In this document: piece after piece, positions 1 through 12,400 of the stretch
How positions within the stretch are numbered: the stretch's first letter is position 1
Layout: the number at the start of each line of letters is the position of its first letter
Position numbers and translations under genes: made by a program
NCBI RefSeq assembly: GCF_910592395.1
Contig: NC_088310.1
Span: 10,361,501-10,425,500 of the forward strand
Reading direction: 5' to 3'
Length of the DNA stretch: 64,000 nucleotides
From: Lineus longissimus
Taxonomy: Eukaryota; Nemertea; Pilidiophora; Heteronemertea; Lineidae
The notes under the pieces: generated by a model
Database searches by the model: none
What the model saw: the letters and a program-made list of their open reading frames with translations, nothing else
Told to the model about the DNA's origin: nothing

Positions 1-1060
1 TACCGATACAGTTTCGGATGCCAGTGCCAAGCGCTCGGCTCATGTCCACACTTCTTCGTCCGAATATACAATTGACTATTAAAAACTCCGGTTCTGACCA
101 AGAGCCGAGGCATCAGGTGCACTGCCGGCTGCAGTCATTGCAGACGACAATCTATGGGGATTACACAGTCACTCAGTTAATTAAAGAAGTCAATTTATTG
201 ACGTTACTTCAGACCATGTTATTGCCATAATCAATAGAAGGAGTATCTTTTCCCGTGCCAAACAAGAATCAATGTGGAAACCAGGAGATCGGGCATTTTA
301 TTTGACATAGCACTCACGTGGTTGAGGGGTATATTATGTTATCAAAATAACTCTTGGCATAGGGTTTTCCTTCCAGAAATAACGTAACCATGAAAACTGG
401 GTGGCTCAACAATATGGTGGTAAATAACAACGTCAACGGGTTTATATTAGCGCGGTGTATGTTTGGATGTCGAATGGCTCATGTATGGACACAAGGTTCT
501 TGTAGCTTGCTCTTACCAGCAGGGCAAACTTCGAACAACGCTAGTTCTTTCCTGCCTGTCGTGAATATGTCTCCAAATAAAACTGGAGGTGGACCTTGAA
601 AGAGGCCTCCCCAGGCTGATAATGCCAATCGGTGATGAGTCGACACCTTGAGACGACACGTATACAGAGGATTCTCCAGACAGAGTCACAGCCAACAAGA
701 CGAACTTTTTATGATGAGCGCTATATATCTAGCCTGCAGCTGGTTGTGAATTTGTCACCGATTCTGGCCACTGCACTGTGATTTATCGAAACTTGGGAAC
801 ACTTTCAAATACATCAGCCAATTCATGGACAAGATGTCATTAAAAAATTCGAAGTCGTATTATCCGTCTTTTACACGGATCTATCGCTAGATAAGATAGC
901 TGAAATTCAGTCTCAAAGCCTAATCGTACAGTCGAACACCTGAAAGGTGCACTGCCCCTGTACTACAGATTAATTGATGTACATGTACAATCACAGAAAA
1001 TGTTGGGGTTGGATAGGTGCAGTAAAATACTTTGAAACACATATTTCGCACTGCGCAGTC
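1..1060. other. No gene recognised, downstream flank of the PLC-like gene
   Basis: Only short open frames without recognisable domains or splice context are present. The segment lies 3' of the minus-strand PLC-like gene. I see no RNA gene, repeat array or transposon ends here. Confidence 0.5.
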
Positions 1061-1125
1061 AATACGTTTATTTGAAAGTGATTCTTACACTGATAAACAA
1101 CGAAGAAATCGACATTTTATTAAAC

Positions 1126-1290
1126 TTAATTTCCCATATTGAGCTGATTTAGTTCGTTGGCGACGGTGATGACATTTTCATTGGTATTGGCTTGGTTGAC
1201 GTAATCTGCCACCAGGAAGTTCACCGTCTGGCCTTGCTTCTTCCGTTCGTTGTAACAGGACATGGCACTGGGTCTGATGTACCGGTTACA
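1126..1290 (-). CDS. PLC-like gene, last coding exon
   Basis: Acceptor tttacttcag, 54 codons and a TAA stop. It encodes TVNFLVADYVNQ, the terminal strand and helix typical of the end of PLC X domains. AATAAA polyadenylation signals lie on the minus strand at 1116-1121 and 1067-1072. Confidence 0.75.
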   Translation of the reverse strand, partial: CNRYIRPSAMSCYNERKKQGQTVNFLVADYVNQANTNENVITVANELNQLNMGN

Positions 1291-4200
1291 CTGAAGTAAA
1301 TAAACAGAAACATTCAAGTAAGGTATATATAGCACTAACGCTCGGAGCACACGTACGTAAATGTAGGCGAGATCATGTCCCATAGATATCTATAATCCTA
1401 TCTATGTACAGCAAGTCTGTGTTTATAATTGAATACTTCAAATAAAATAGTGTTCTCGTACAAACTGTTGTTCCTAAATCAGATACGTTGACGTAGTTAC
1501 CAAAAGGATCTTAACTGAAATGATAGTTTAGTAGAAATTTTGCTCTGGTTAGTAGGTTCGGCCACCTATGAATCAATAGATTAACTAATATGTACTACTC
1601 TTGAAAATTCTCATGATTTAAGTCATAACATCCGGTTAACGTGCTTGGCGAGAAGTTTAGTTTTATGTGAAGTAAGCAAACTAAATTGTCACGATAAGAG
1701 GATCTGCTCCCAATGATTTGATGGGATAGAGTATTATGATAAGTGGATGTTGGAGCAATAAAAAGACAGATCACGTTCACAATGTGTATCGTTTTCAGGA
1801 ATTAAGTATAGTCCGCTTTATTTTCTTAAAACTAGCGAAGTAAGGCTTGTAGAGCTTTATCTGGTACCCAGTGCCTCAAATAATTTTGTAACCTACCAAC
1901 TTCTGCATGTCATTAACACACAGGCCTAAAGAGGCAAATGCTGAGACAATGATCATATCCTTGCTTATGCTTGCACACTTTCTTCTTGTATCTTCTGGCA
2001 TGCTACCACATGATGACGTCACCTTAAGATCTAGCCATGTGTCGCCGTAAAAATTAGCCTGAGTGAGAGAAAAAAATAGCAGTTTTGGAATGATGGCACT
2101 TCAATCGCATTTATATCTAAATAAACAATTGATTGTAATATATCGCTTTGCAAATTTTTATTCTTAAATATTGCAATTTGAAACCTTGAACATAGTATGG
2201 CCAAAATATGATTTGTCACGGTTTCCATAACAGCAAGGAAGTTTTATACATCCCCCCCGCGCAAAAATATGGATTGTTTAACAGCTGCGGATCCAGAAAT
2301 TCAGGGAGGCGGGGGGGGGGGCTGCTATCACACCTGTAGAGGATCGAATGTGATCTTGGAACGAGCGGGTCTTAAAGCCCCCCCCCCCTTTCGAAGCATT
2401 TGGAAATTTTGAGCGCTAAATATACGTTTCCGGGAATCTGGGGGGCTGAAAGAGCATTAAGTAGTTTTTTTGCTACCTTTTGAAGGGGCACCCTATGAAA
2501 AACCAAGTTTTCCCAACGGTGGCCAATTGATTCTCGAAAAGAAATTCGTTGTATTTGATGGTCATGTTGGTTGTTCGGTGGGGTACATGCACATACAATT
2601 TGTTGGTCACTAATATGTTGTATGTCATTGACAAATGCGCTACCTACCGAGTGGATGTAGGGGTGAGAACTCCTACAGCTGCTGTCACAAAGATGGTCCA
2701 CCATAAAAATGAACACACGCTTGTTTTGTGCCACTGCTTCTCCAAGAGTCGGCCAACTGCCCGTCACTGCATTGATGCCGACCTTCCCGTTTGCTCCAGT
2801 AAAGTAGTCTCTGAAGATGGGGATGAACCTGCCGAAGCCGGATGGCATTGTGGTGTCGTGGAATCGAATGGCAATAACCTCGTTCCTGTGCGATGGATTA
2901 TTCAACCAGTTGTCAATGTCTCGTATAATCTGAAATGATTTTTTTCCCTTATCAACAGAATGCACCCGATGGTCATTATTTGTGTTCCCATCAACGTATT
3001 GCAGCGTTAATAAGCTGGTTTGCTAGGAATGTCATCTTGATATACAGTCACCTTGATATACACTTATGTGTTGATATCTTATCTAATAATAATGTGTTTC
3101 AAATTTGCACTTGCCTCCCATAACTTTCGTCCGTAAGCTGTGTTGTGACTCGCGTAAGCGGTATCTCCCTTGGCACGAGTGTCAATGTCGAAAAATCGAA
3201 TTCCAAAATCCAATTGGGCTGTGAAAGTGTAATCTTGGTTCCTGTATGGGCAGGACAAAGCGGGAAAATATGGCCAACCACCATACTTCATGACCCTATT
3301 CGCCCCTGTAAAATAAGAAAAATAGGTAGATCTCTGTCCATAGTCAGACCTGGTTCACCCAAATCTAAAGACAGGTTAGATGTTATTACGAAAGCAAGCC
3401 AAACTAGAAATGTTTACCTCCCCGAAGGTTGAGATGGATAATTTTATAATGGGTGAGTTGTAATGGTGTGTGTAATGGTGAAGTTGCGATTAATGTTCAG
3501 AGACTTCAGCATTAGAGGGTGATGAAGTTAGTGTGATGTGATATTGTACAATGAAAATAACAACTATAAAACCGCCAAAGGCCACTACTGTCCTCACCGT
3601 ATAGATATTAGCTGAAAATTGATGCTGGTTAAGAAACGTGCAATTAGTTTATAGCCAAAGGGAAGAGTTATGCCATTTAACCCGTGTGACCTCGAAGAGT
3701 AGGGACCATATCAAAAACCCATGCAACACAAACATCGTGGTGGTTAGATGTACCCATGATATCAGATTGGTGGTAAGCGGGCAAGTAGTCAGGCGCGCAA
3801 TTATTACATTTTAATTTTTTTCTCGAATTTGGCCGCCTAGTGGCCAAGTGATGAATCAAATCGAATCGAACTTTTGGCCCTGAGATGACCTGACTAGATT
3901 AGGTACATGTGTACCAAATGTGAGATCACTGGTCACTGTACTTTTAGAAATATGCCATAATTTTAAAAGCATAACGACCAATTTACGCCATTTGAACTCT
4001 GTGACCTTTAAAGTAGGTCTAATCAAAAACATTTTAAACTTATGATGTATCCTTGCTTGGAGTAGATGCCATAAAAAAATATCAAAAACAAATTACCGTT
4101 AAGTGAGATATTGCACGTTTTACCTTTTCAGTTTTGCCCTCTGGTGGTTAATTTGAAAATCAGATCGGACTGAAATTGGGTGTCAGGGGTTATCTGACAT

Positions 4201-7200
4201 AGGGCGTCATTTTCACCAAGCTTCAAGTTCATACCTTTGTGGTTAAGAAATGTGCCATAGTTAGACATAGACGGTCAATTTAAACCATTTGCCCTCCGTA
4301 ACCTTGAAAAGTAGGTCTAATCGGAAACTCATACGATATGTGATGTATCCTAGCAAGAAGTAGGCCTACCTTTTTTATCAAAAATGAATCACTAATAAGC
4401 GAAATATCGCACTTAGTTTGTTTTCACATATCGCCCCCTGGTGGTAACAGATTGAGTCCGATCAACATCCCCAGGGTGTTGTTCACATATTAGTGGAGGA
4501 GTACCAAACATGTACCAATAATTTGTGATGATACGGTAAGATGACATTTAACTATATTAGTGTTAAACAGAAAATAACGAAACTGATGATACTTGGGTTT
4601 GCAAAGACTTTTGCTGAATTAGTCAACATATCACTACATTAAGTTCTACGGTTTCATTATTATGTTGGCCTCGAAAAACAATATTTTGTTTCGTTTGCTG
4701 ATTTCGATGCTGTAAATTTCATTTATCATAATTTGAAATCTCGAATTCAGAAACTCTATCCCTTATGAATATATGTTTTTGCTTTATATTACAAATAAGT
4801 TTATAATGTTGTTATAACCACTTTGTTTAAACATACAAAATATGTTTAGTATCATCAGTGCAGTGCCCTAGTAAGCGCGCAGCGCCTTTAGGTTTGGGGA
4901 AACCGCCCCTAACCCCCTGGTTGGGAACCAGCTGTAGTTTCTTCCGGCAATTTTATGTTTTGATAGACGGTTTTCTCCGTTTAGGCTATCTCTTTAGCAG
5001 TACCTCAACTGCATCATCAAAATAGTCAAATGACGGTGTAGAAATGGAACATGTCCCCTGGAAAGGTGTCCGGACTATCGTAGTCTGGCACTCTGACAGA
5101 TTCATATTTAAAGTGCAAGCTCTAGTAAACTCACGCAGCTGTTGACATGGGGAAGACCCCCCAAACTCCGCCTTCTGACATGTTTTAGCCAGGGCATTGG
5201 ATGGAATCCCCCCCTCCCCCCCATCCCCCATTGGCCTCTCAATAAGTTTGTTCAGAGAACACGAGAAAAAAGAACCCTCTTTATATCTGGGAGCATAAAA
5301 AGCCTGCTAGCGAATATTGATAACTCTTTCGGAAAAACTAGAAGATATGCAAAACCAGAATGAAAACATCTATTCCTCCATAATCTGTCTTCGTGTCCCA
5401 CCACGGCCGATTTGGATTCGTTCTGAAGGTAAATTGAAATCTCAAAAAAAATGTTTTTTTCGAACGCCCGCCCGGTGTTTTCTTGATCAATTCGGGATTA
5501 TATCAATTTTAAGTGTCTTTTGGATATTACTGAAGTTTCAAAGACCAAAACACATATGTCGGGGGGGGGGGGGGGGGGGGGTACCACCGAACCCCCTTTT
5601 GATTAAAAAACAGTGCATATTCATGTGGTTCTCTCTCGAAGCTCATAACAGTCGAGTTGCTTCATTCACTATCAACATTTGATAGTTTCAGTCCGTATTT
5701 GGTGCATATCCGAAAGGTTGCGGCAAACGCCTCGTCATCCTTTGACACTATCTGTCCCACTTCATTGTTTAAGTGACTTACCTGAGTTGTGAGTTCCAGG
5801 AAATGTTACTTTGTCAAATGTGAGTTTGCAGAGTCCCGCGTGGCCGTTGCAAATCTCTTAAATGTTAAAAAATAAACAAATACGTGTCAGACCACGTTGC
5901 CAATGTTATTTCTCTAAATTCTAGTTCTTGGCCACAAATAAAGACTCGCCGGTATATCCATCCTGGCTGGTGAAATGGAGGGGAGAAATGAACTGAAAGG
6001 GAGTGCATTTGACTCATTTTGACAAAGGATTCCGACGAGTTATTGTGGAATCATTGCAGCCTCGAAAATACAGCAGCTGCCTAATAGGTTTTCAATGTTA
6101 GGAAAATAAGACAAATATTATACCATCTTATCACATCGAATACCGGCTATCTACCAAATACTGACGGTATAACAAGAAAACAAAACGTTTGATTTTCAGG
6201 CTACTAGAACACTCGCTTGGGTCTTGCGATCAAGCCAGTGCTACCAACTCCGCGATTTTCGCAATTGCCTTTTTTATTGTGGTATTCAGTATTATCATCA
6301 TATCAAATTACAAAAAGTTGCAACTGTCAGTTAATCTTTTAATGCCTCCATTTGGTAATGTTATCAAAAGGTATTTTAGATTAACAAAATCTTTACGCAG
6401 ATAACGACGTAACATACGAGTAATCATTTAAATGATGATCTGGTGAATACATTGGATTGGACTGGATTCTGTCCGCTCACTAAATGGGGCTAAAATCTGT
6501 TCTATCTGGAATCTGTTCTCGTTCTTCTCAGATTTATCCTAAATATGGCAAAGAAACTACCCTCATATTTATTAGCTAGTTTGTTACGAATTATTTACGT
6601 TATGTACTCAAACACTATAAAAAGATGCAATGCCGTATTCTTTAGCATAGCCCGAAAGTTTACATACACTTCAAAATTTGAATAAATTCAAAAATTCTCA
6701 CCAAGACTACTTTATTTACAAAAGGTTGCATTCCGTGCCTCTTCTTTCTGTGGCTACATTCAAAAATTCACATCGCGAGCAAAATAACATGAATCCGCAA
6801 TATCAAAATATCAAAATAGCACGAAAGATCCTATTTTTTTAAAAACTTACCGTTGTACCGTTCTGTACAAAAGCTTACCGTTGGGGGCAGGATTCACTTG
6901 ACGTGAAGTAACAAAAAAAACACAATATAGATGAGGTATTATAATGATAGGCCAATAAAAACATGTACGAGTCTCGGAGGACACTTTCAACTCCAAGGCT
7001 TCTACTGCGGGGTTGAAACTGGATGCGACATAAATGCTATCATAAACCGGGGAGACGTTTACAGTCCTCAAAAAGACTACCAACCCTGATTACAGTGATC
7101 CGGTCGTCCTTTGAGAAGGCCTATCTTTATTTTCTTACACTTTAGTTCACTTGTGAATATTCGACTTATAACAGTGGAAATCATAAAGAGTATACACGTG

Positions 7201-8937
7201 TTACAAATAAAATTGGACTCGTGAGAATATTTATTTACAGTGTTAACGTGGAACCAACCAAAAATGTGCAACAGACATCTTGTCGCCCGGTCTTTGGGAT
7301 AATATCGGCGTATAAAATTGACCGGGCACTTTTAAATTTTTTCAATTTTTAGAGTCGCAAATAGACAGATTTCTTCGAATCCTTTTACTGTAAGTCATGA
7401 TCAAAACGTCAAAGAACGGACCACAATATGATTATGTTCTCTCTGAATACTGATAACTGCAGGGTTTAAAAAGGTAGTATTTTCGTGATATTTTGTTGTC
7501 TGGATATTTTCATGCAATCATTTAATTAAAGGAAACTGGTATGGCATTCACCCTTTATTAAATAAAGTAGCTTTGGTAAGAATTAAAAATTTTATTCAGA
7601 ATTTCCTTCAGACCTTTCTTCAGACTCCATGATCTCCTTCCTCCGGTATTTGTTGTACGAGGGCGGATCAATAAGTCTTGACAACAGGGCATTCATTTCA
7701 AAAGGGATTATCACAGACTTTTGACAACACGTTTACTCCAAATATGCATCTTTCATGAGCACATGTTTGTAAAATTGTCCTCATACTTCTACATTTACGG
7801 GAATTGCAGCCTGTTTAAAAGAGATCGGTACATGCCACTGAATTTGCTGGTTTTATCATGACGTTGAGCATGAAAAAGCGTCATAAAATAGATGCGAATA
7901 TTTTTTAAAGGCAAAGAGTTGGGTTGGTAAGTTTAACCAATCATCTAATCATAAAGTACGGTGAAAATCTGGAAAAATCTATCGGTCACAAACGGGATGC
8001 TTGTCAAAACCACCTATCCTTGACTAACGTTAATATATAAGACAATTTTTAAATATTGCAATATTTCTGTAATTATTAAAAGAACGGTGCTCTGGTATGT
8101 TGATAAATATGTCTTCAGAGAAAATGTAGTTGTCATTTAGAATTCTGGAAATATGTATAACAAGTATATGTTGTCGAAAAGCCAAATGCTGACAGAATTC
8201 TTTTTTTTCATAGTTAAATTGCCCTTCAACGGTTAACGGATAACGATTAAACCCCGATTTTTATGTGTAAGCTGCCAAAGAGTGGTATCAGCAATGTGCT
8301 GAGATTTCAGCAGGACGCAACTTCTTGTTTTGCCGCAAACAGTGTCAAAACTTATTGATTCGCCCTCGTATATTACATGCATTAGATGTTTTTCTATAGG
8401 CATTTGAACACTTCTGCAGCCGTGCAAGTTTTAAATATTTTGGTGGGATTGGTTACCGATCAATCTCTCAGACCCAAGAAAGAACCTAGCCATGATCGCT
8501 TTGATGTTCTGTGTAACATGGAAGTTTTCTTATCTTTTGTCAGATGAATCAAGACAGCCATAGCCATGATCGCCACCAACAGAAATTCAAAACAACAAGG
8601 GATGCATTGGCACTGTTCCTTGGTTTGGTAGCTTTATCACAGCCCATTTCATCCAATTAATTCTGCTTGCGTGCTTAAGTGTCGAAAAATGTAATTGTCT
8701 ATTATATACACTAATAATGCAGGTACTGAAATCGAATAAACTTAATAGAAGTATCTCTAGCTACACGTTGTCGGAATTCGGTAAATTCACGATTCACATT
8801 ATGGGAGTATTTCAAGATCAAAAGTATGTAATTTTGTTCATCTTAAGCTGGTCGAGTAAGTCGAAAGATGTCTTACCTTGTGTTGCCGCCAACTGCATCA
8901 ACCCAATCAGGGTGAGAATCAGGGGACGTTTTACCAT
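1126..8937 (-). CDS. Predicted secreted PI-PLC X-domain phosphodiesterase, six coding exons
   Basis: Six minus-strand exons (8877-8937, 5782-5856, 3115-3305, 2648-3022, 1897-2058, 1126-1290) join in consistent phases (1,1,0,0,0) to an open frame of 342 residues. Residues 1-20 form a signal peptide (MVKRPLILTLIGLMQLAATQ). An X-domain follows: FPGTHNSG gives the first catalytic-type His at about residue 43, IRFFDIDTR supplies the Arg/Asp cluster at 82-89, ASHNTAYG the second His at about 99, then IRDIDNWLNNP, EVIAIRFHD and the closing strand VNFLVADYV. This is the layout of bacterial-type PI-PLC X domains; no EF-hand, C2 or Y domain is seen, so it is not a classical signalling PLC. Many cysteines fit secretion. 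The substrate (phosphatidylinositol, GPI anchor or other) cannot be told from sequence. Exon 4 could start at 2929 instead of 3022; I prefer 3022 because it keeps the helix before IRDIDNWL. Confidence 0.82.
1897..2058 (-). CDS. PLC-like gene, coding exon 5
   Basis: Acceptor ctctcactcag, donor AAGTTG/gtaggt, 162 nt, phase 0. It encodes a cysteine-containing stretch with DTWLDLKVTSSC and MIIVSAFASLGLCVND. The exon was found from splice signals and frame, not from a long open frame. Confidence 0.7.
2311..2388. repeat. G and C homopolymer pair in intron
   Basis: A run of 11 G (2311-2321) is followed by a run of 11 C (2378-2388), so this intron stretch can fold back on itself. Similar runs recur in the window. 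Confidence 0.7.
2648..3022 (-). CDS. PLC-like gene, coding exon 4
   Basis: Acceptor attcctag (3022), donor CACTCG/gtaggt (2648), 375 nt, phase 0 at both ends. It encodes IRDIDNWLNNP, EVIAIRFHD and VFIFMVDHLC. An alternative acceptor atttcag would start it at 2929 in the same frame. Confidence 0.72.
3115..3305 (-). CDS. PLC-like gene, coding exon 3, GC donor
   Basis: The acceptor is ttattttacag. The exon ends in GGGAG/gcaagt, a GC-AG donor; using the nearby GT would break the frame. It encodes IRFFDIDTR and ASHNTAYG, the core of the X domain. Confidence 0.78.
3660..4500 (+). repeat. Three diverged copies of a ~300-bp repeat in intron 2
   Basis: Three units begin near 3670, 3985 and 4280. Each starts with a form of GCCATTTgaac..gtgacct..aagtaggtctaatc and carries the phrase gccctctggtggt (or a variant) near its end. 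They lie head to tail and are strongly diverged, as expected for an old tandem or dispersed repeat inside an intron. Confidence 0.6.
5561..5581 (+). repeat. G21 homopolymer in intron 2
   Basis: Twenty-one consecutive G residues. It could form a quadruplex; it is also an assembly-error hotspot. Confidence 0.8.
5782..5856 (-). CDS. PLC-like gene, coding exon 2
   Basis: The exon runs from the acceptor tttaag to the donor ACTCAG/gtaagt, 75 nt. It encodes the first catalytic-histidine motif FPGTHNSG. Phase 1 at both ends matches its neighbours. Confidence 0.78.
7658..8368. mobile_element. Degenerate Tc1/mariner-like element
   Basis: Imperfect inverted ends of about 28 bp (left cgagggcggatcaataagtc, right its reverse complement with a few changes) are each bounded by TA (7656-7657 and 8369-8370), the mariner target dinucleotide. 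The 711-bp interior has no intact transposase. It sits in the first coding intron of the PLC-like gene. Confidence 0.7.
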
Positions 8938-8939
8938 GT
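8877..8939 (-). CDS. PLC-like gene, exon with start codon and signal peptide
   Basis: The acceptor gtttcag precedes AC-ATG; the ATG is at 8937. The exon encodes a hydrophobic signal peptide and ends at the donor CAAG/gtaaga, leaving phase 1. Confidence 0.78.
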
Positions 8940-9051
8940 CTGAAACTAACAATCGGGTTCAGGCCTTATAGCGTTGCCCATCATCGGGTATCTATCATGT
9001 CGTGGAAAACTCACAAAAATACGAGGTGGGTTGCAAGCTTAATTTACTTAC

Positions 9052-9127
9052 CAATATTGCCTTTGGTTCCAAGCGCAAGTCTTCGGGTGAATGGTGATTG
9101 TGCCTACCTTCCCCGGTTTCTTATATA
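9052..9127 (-). promoter_or_regulatory. TATA box and 5' untranslated exon of the PLC-like gene
   Basis: A TATATAAG box reads on the minus strand at 9120-9127. About 70 nt downstream a good donor (AATATTG/gtaagt, exon end 9052) would splice to the acceptor at 8940, just before the ATG. This gives a non-coding first exon starting near 9095. Inferred from position and motifs only. Confidence 0.6.
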
Positions 9128-9400
9128 GATGGATATCTGATGACGTCACAAAAACGTGTTATTGCGTTCCACGAGCACTCCAGGTGCTCTTCAACGGTGT
9201 TGGCTGAATCCGATAGCCAGGCAGTACGCATTAGTGGTTTAGTTAAATTCATATACTGTAGTTGGCTTATACTGTAGATGGCTCTGTAGTATAGTACAGT
9301 GTAGGACAGTACGCGAGGGCGGATTGGGGATAGGGGTAAGGGTAGCACTATATAATGATAAGGATCAGTGGATAATCAGAAGAAAATTTCGTTTGTCGGC

Positions 9401-9472
9401 TAGCTGCCTCAGTGGCCTAATGCCCCTGCCTATCACTCTGACCACCCGGGTACGATTCCCACTCGATCCGCT
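9401..9472 (+). repeat. tRNA-like SINE head
   Basis: An A-box-like CTCAGTGGCC and, about 35 nt later, a B-box-like GGGTACGATTCCC have the spacing of a tRNA gene. The cloverleaf is imperfect, so a tRNA-derived SINE is more likely than a functional tRNA. Confidence 0.5.
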
Positions 9473-9475
9473 TAC

Positions 9476-12400
9476 TATTTTTCACTTGTGCACTATTGTA
9501 CTCTAAGTTTTACTGTCGTACTGCCTGGTTATCCGATTTAGCACCTACCAAAAATTCTTTTTGGCTAATATCATCGGGCACCACGTGTGGCGCTAAGGCA
9601 GCCACTACTAACCGTTTTTTCTTGTGGGCTGAGATCACTATTAACTGTTTAGTGCTATCAAATAATTATAAAGTGCCTAAAAAGTCATATTATGCCTAAC
9701 TACCACCGGGAATGTTAGTTATTAAGTTTGAAAACATCATTTTTGGCTTTCTGATTGTAAATAATATCAACTAACAGAGTTCAGGTCGATTTTGAAATAT
9801 GAACTCTTTTGGAGTTTACTGGGTCGGAAAGATATTCTCTCACTGGCAGTAGCCATGGCCACGTATCGTATTAACTTCTGATATAGCTCTTGAAATCACT
9901 AATAAAACTATTTAGAATCATTGGAACTTTTTCAAATTCATTTATGGCATTGACAAAATATAGGACTACACTTCTGCAAATGTTGATGAAAATCCCAGCA
10001 TTGATTTCTTTTAAATCACGAAAATGTATGTATATATAATGTATGCGGACCCTATTGCAGATATAATTGGGGATGTGTACTGAGCCCTTGTGTTATCTGC
10101 GACAGGATTATGTCGTCGCACGATCTTCTGATAAGTTTTGAATGTTCTATACGACGCGAAAAAATTGCTAACTCTTAATTTTTCATATGGATTTTCTGTT
10201 TCATTCATAAATTACACGAATTTTATCCTTGTTATGCACTTGCAAATATAATTCAATAAATTATTTCATGATAAGAAAGTGGACGACCATACGCTGTAAT
10301 ATTTGTTGTCCCTTCCGATAGGTGGCCAGTGTGCAACTACTGTTGGCAAATCTCAAGCTGACTCACAAATGTAATGCATGAGTCTGCACGTGACAGACTA
10401 ACATCATTTTCGTTGAGAAAAGCTTCACCAAATCGGCATTCTGTAGATATTTCTCTCGATAACATTATGATGTTTCATCCACACCCTGTGGAAACAGCTG
10501 CAACCTCTCCCACCTCTTTGAGTGCTGGCTAAAACCTCTCCAAACGTTTCAAATCCAGCACATTTTTCAAAATACATGTACCACTTATGATTCTACATGT
10601 ACGCCGTGCATTTCCTACATAACATGTATCTAAACAGTCTTGCAGTATAAAACAGTCTAAACAGTCTGCTATAGGCGCACTGTGGTTTGATACGTGTACA
10701 ATATAAATATGTATAGTTAACAATTTGAGCATAATTTCTCTCGTCTTTCTAATGTTGCTAACTTAGCTACATTGCAACACACAACTTTTAATAATTTTCT
10801 AATATCAATCAATCGCGTTCGAAGTACCATTCCGGTACACTTTTAAGAGTTGACTTACCTCACAACAACTTTGACATCATGTCTAAATCAATATCGTCAA
10901 TAATATCGTTTAGATGGGGCCTATCGCAATTTTATCAGGTCCAAGATGTAGTTGGATATCTGTCCTTCAAATCCCCCCCCCCCCCCAACCGCTTTCCACA
11001 TTGATGAGTCCATTAAATACAGATGAATCAACGCCAAATCTACAAAAAGGATGCAGGAGGTGTATAATAGTCAGTATGTTTGTTTTTTTTGGGGGGGGGG
11101 GGGCAACGCTAGGTCATACTTTATAGTGTGACGGACAATAGAGTAACCAGCCTCTATGGACGGTACTATGGCCTGCGCATCAAATCATTGTGATTGTCCC
11201 GTCTAATTAATTAATTTCATTTGGTGGAACGTGATGCAGCTGGGGAGGAGGAGGGAGGGGGGGGGACGGCGGTGGCGGAGGCAGGAAACATCGTAGGTGT
11301 TAGTATTCGTTATCCAAACAAGAGTCGAAATTAGGCGCGATTTGGATGCGAATACATCCAGTAGGGGGCTTTTTCCGACTTATTAGTGGTTTCTCTAACT
11401 TTTTCCTGATTTTTTGCCAAAAAGGTCGGATTTTCAGAAAAGATGTAAAAAATAATAGGGCTTCCTCAATCTGGCCATTAAAGATCAAAGGCCTTAGTGA
11501 AAGAATAAGTAGATTATAGCCACACTGCTTTTCATTACAATTTAAAACGACCCAGAAACTTCTGAGCGGATATTAGGACGTTTATGACAACTATGAGCCC
11601 ATTTATGCTTGGCTGGCCATTCCCATGGTTAGAAGAGCGATTCAAGACATGCGACGTGGTTGTGAACTATGTTAACAAAGAGGTGGAGCGGGTCATGTTA
11701 AAGGTGTTGGCGCTTAATAAACTGATAATCTGGTAAGACATGTAATTCATGTACGTATTCAAAATGCACCAGGGATACGCCTACATAGAGTCGGAGTGTC
11801 ACGTAGTATTACATCGTGATTGAAATGAACATGTCGTGTTGGATTGCCTATCCCTGATTGTCGAATGAAGGTCTCTTAATTCTGTTATTTTCGTTTGAAA
11901 AGAATTAATTTAAATCAACACAATGATCATTGTCAACATAATTAAAGAAATTTGCCGAAATATCGCGCGTTTGTATGGCGAGCTGTAATTGGCCACAAGG
12001 CACTGGTGGAGTTCAATCCGCATTCATGTTACATTATTGAGCCCCTTGAAGGACTCTAACGACATTAACAAATAAAAAAGACCGTACTCAAAAAAACATA
12101 TACCGATAACCTTTCAAAATTATTCCACCCTTATACTCGAGAGGATTGTGAAAGAAATATACGGTTGATCCGCTAAAGAAAACTGTAGGCATTTAGATGT
12201 TAACTCTTTGCATCGCGCTATTGGTACAATGTTGATCAAAAATACTCCATTGATGAGAAAAAAAGGCCCCAGCCCAAAGCGCAAAAAAATTGAAAAATGT
12301 CCGAGCTGTCCACCATTTTGGACGTACTCAACTCTCCTCACGCAAGACCAGAACCCAATTTATCCATGACGTCGTTTTGCCGCTGCTTAAATTGCCGCCA

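Noticed and set aside
2549-2938. 129-codon plus frame
   Set aside because: It is the antisense shadow of exon 4 of the PLC-like gene, which has domain motifs and splice signals on the other strand.
6189-6404. 71-codon plus frame with a hydrophobic stretch (FAIAFFIVVFSIIIISN)
   Set aside because: It lies antisense inside an intron of the PLC-like gene, in AT-rich DNA where hydrophobic frames arise by chance, with no start context or neighbour support.
9496-9699. 67-codon plus frame next to the SINE-like head
   Set aside because: Likely part of the SINE body or chance; no protein features.
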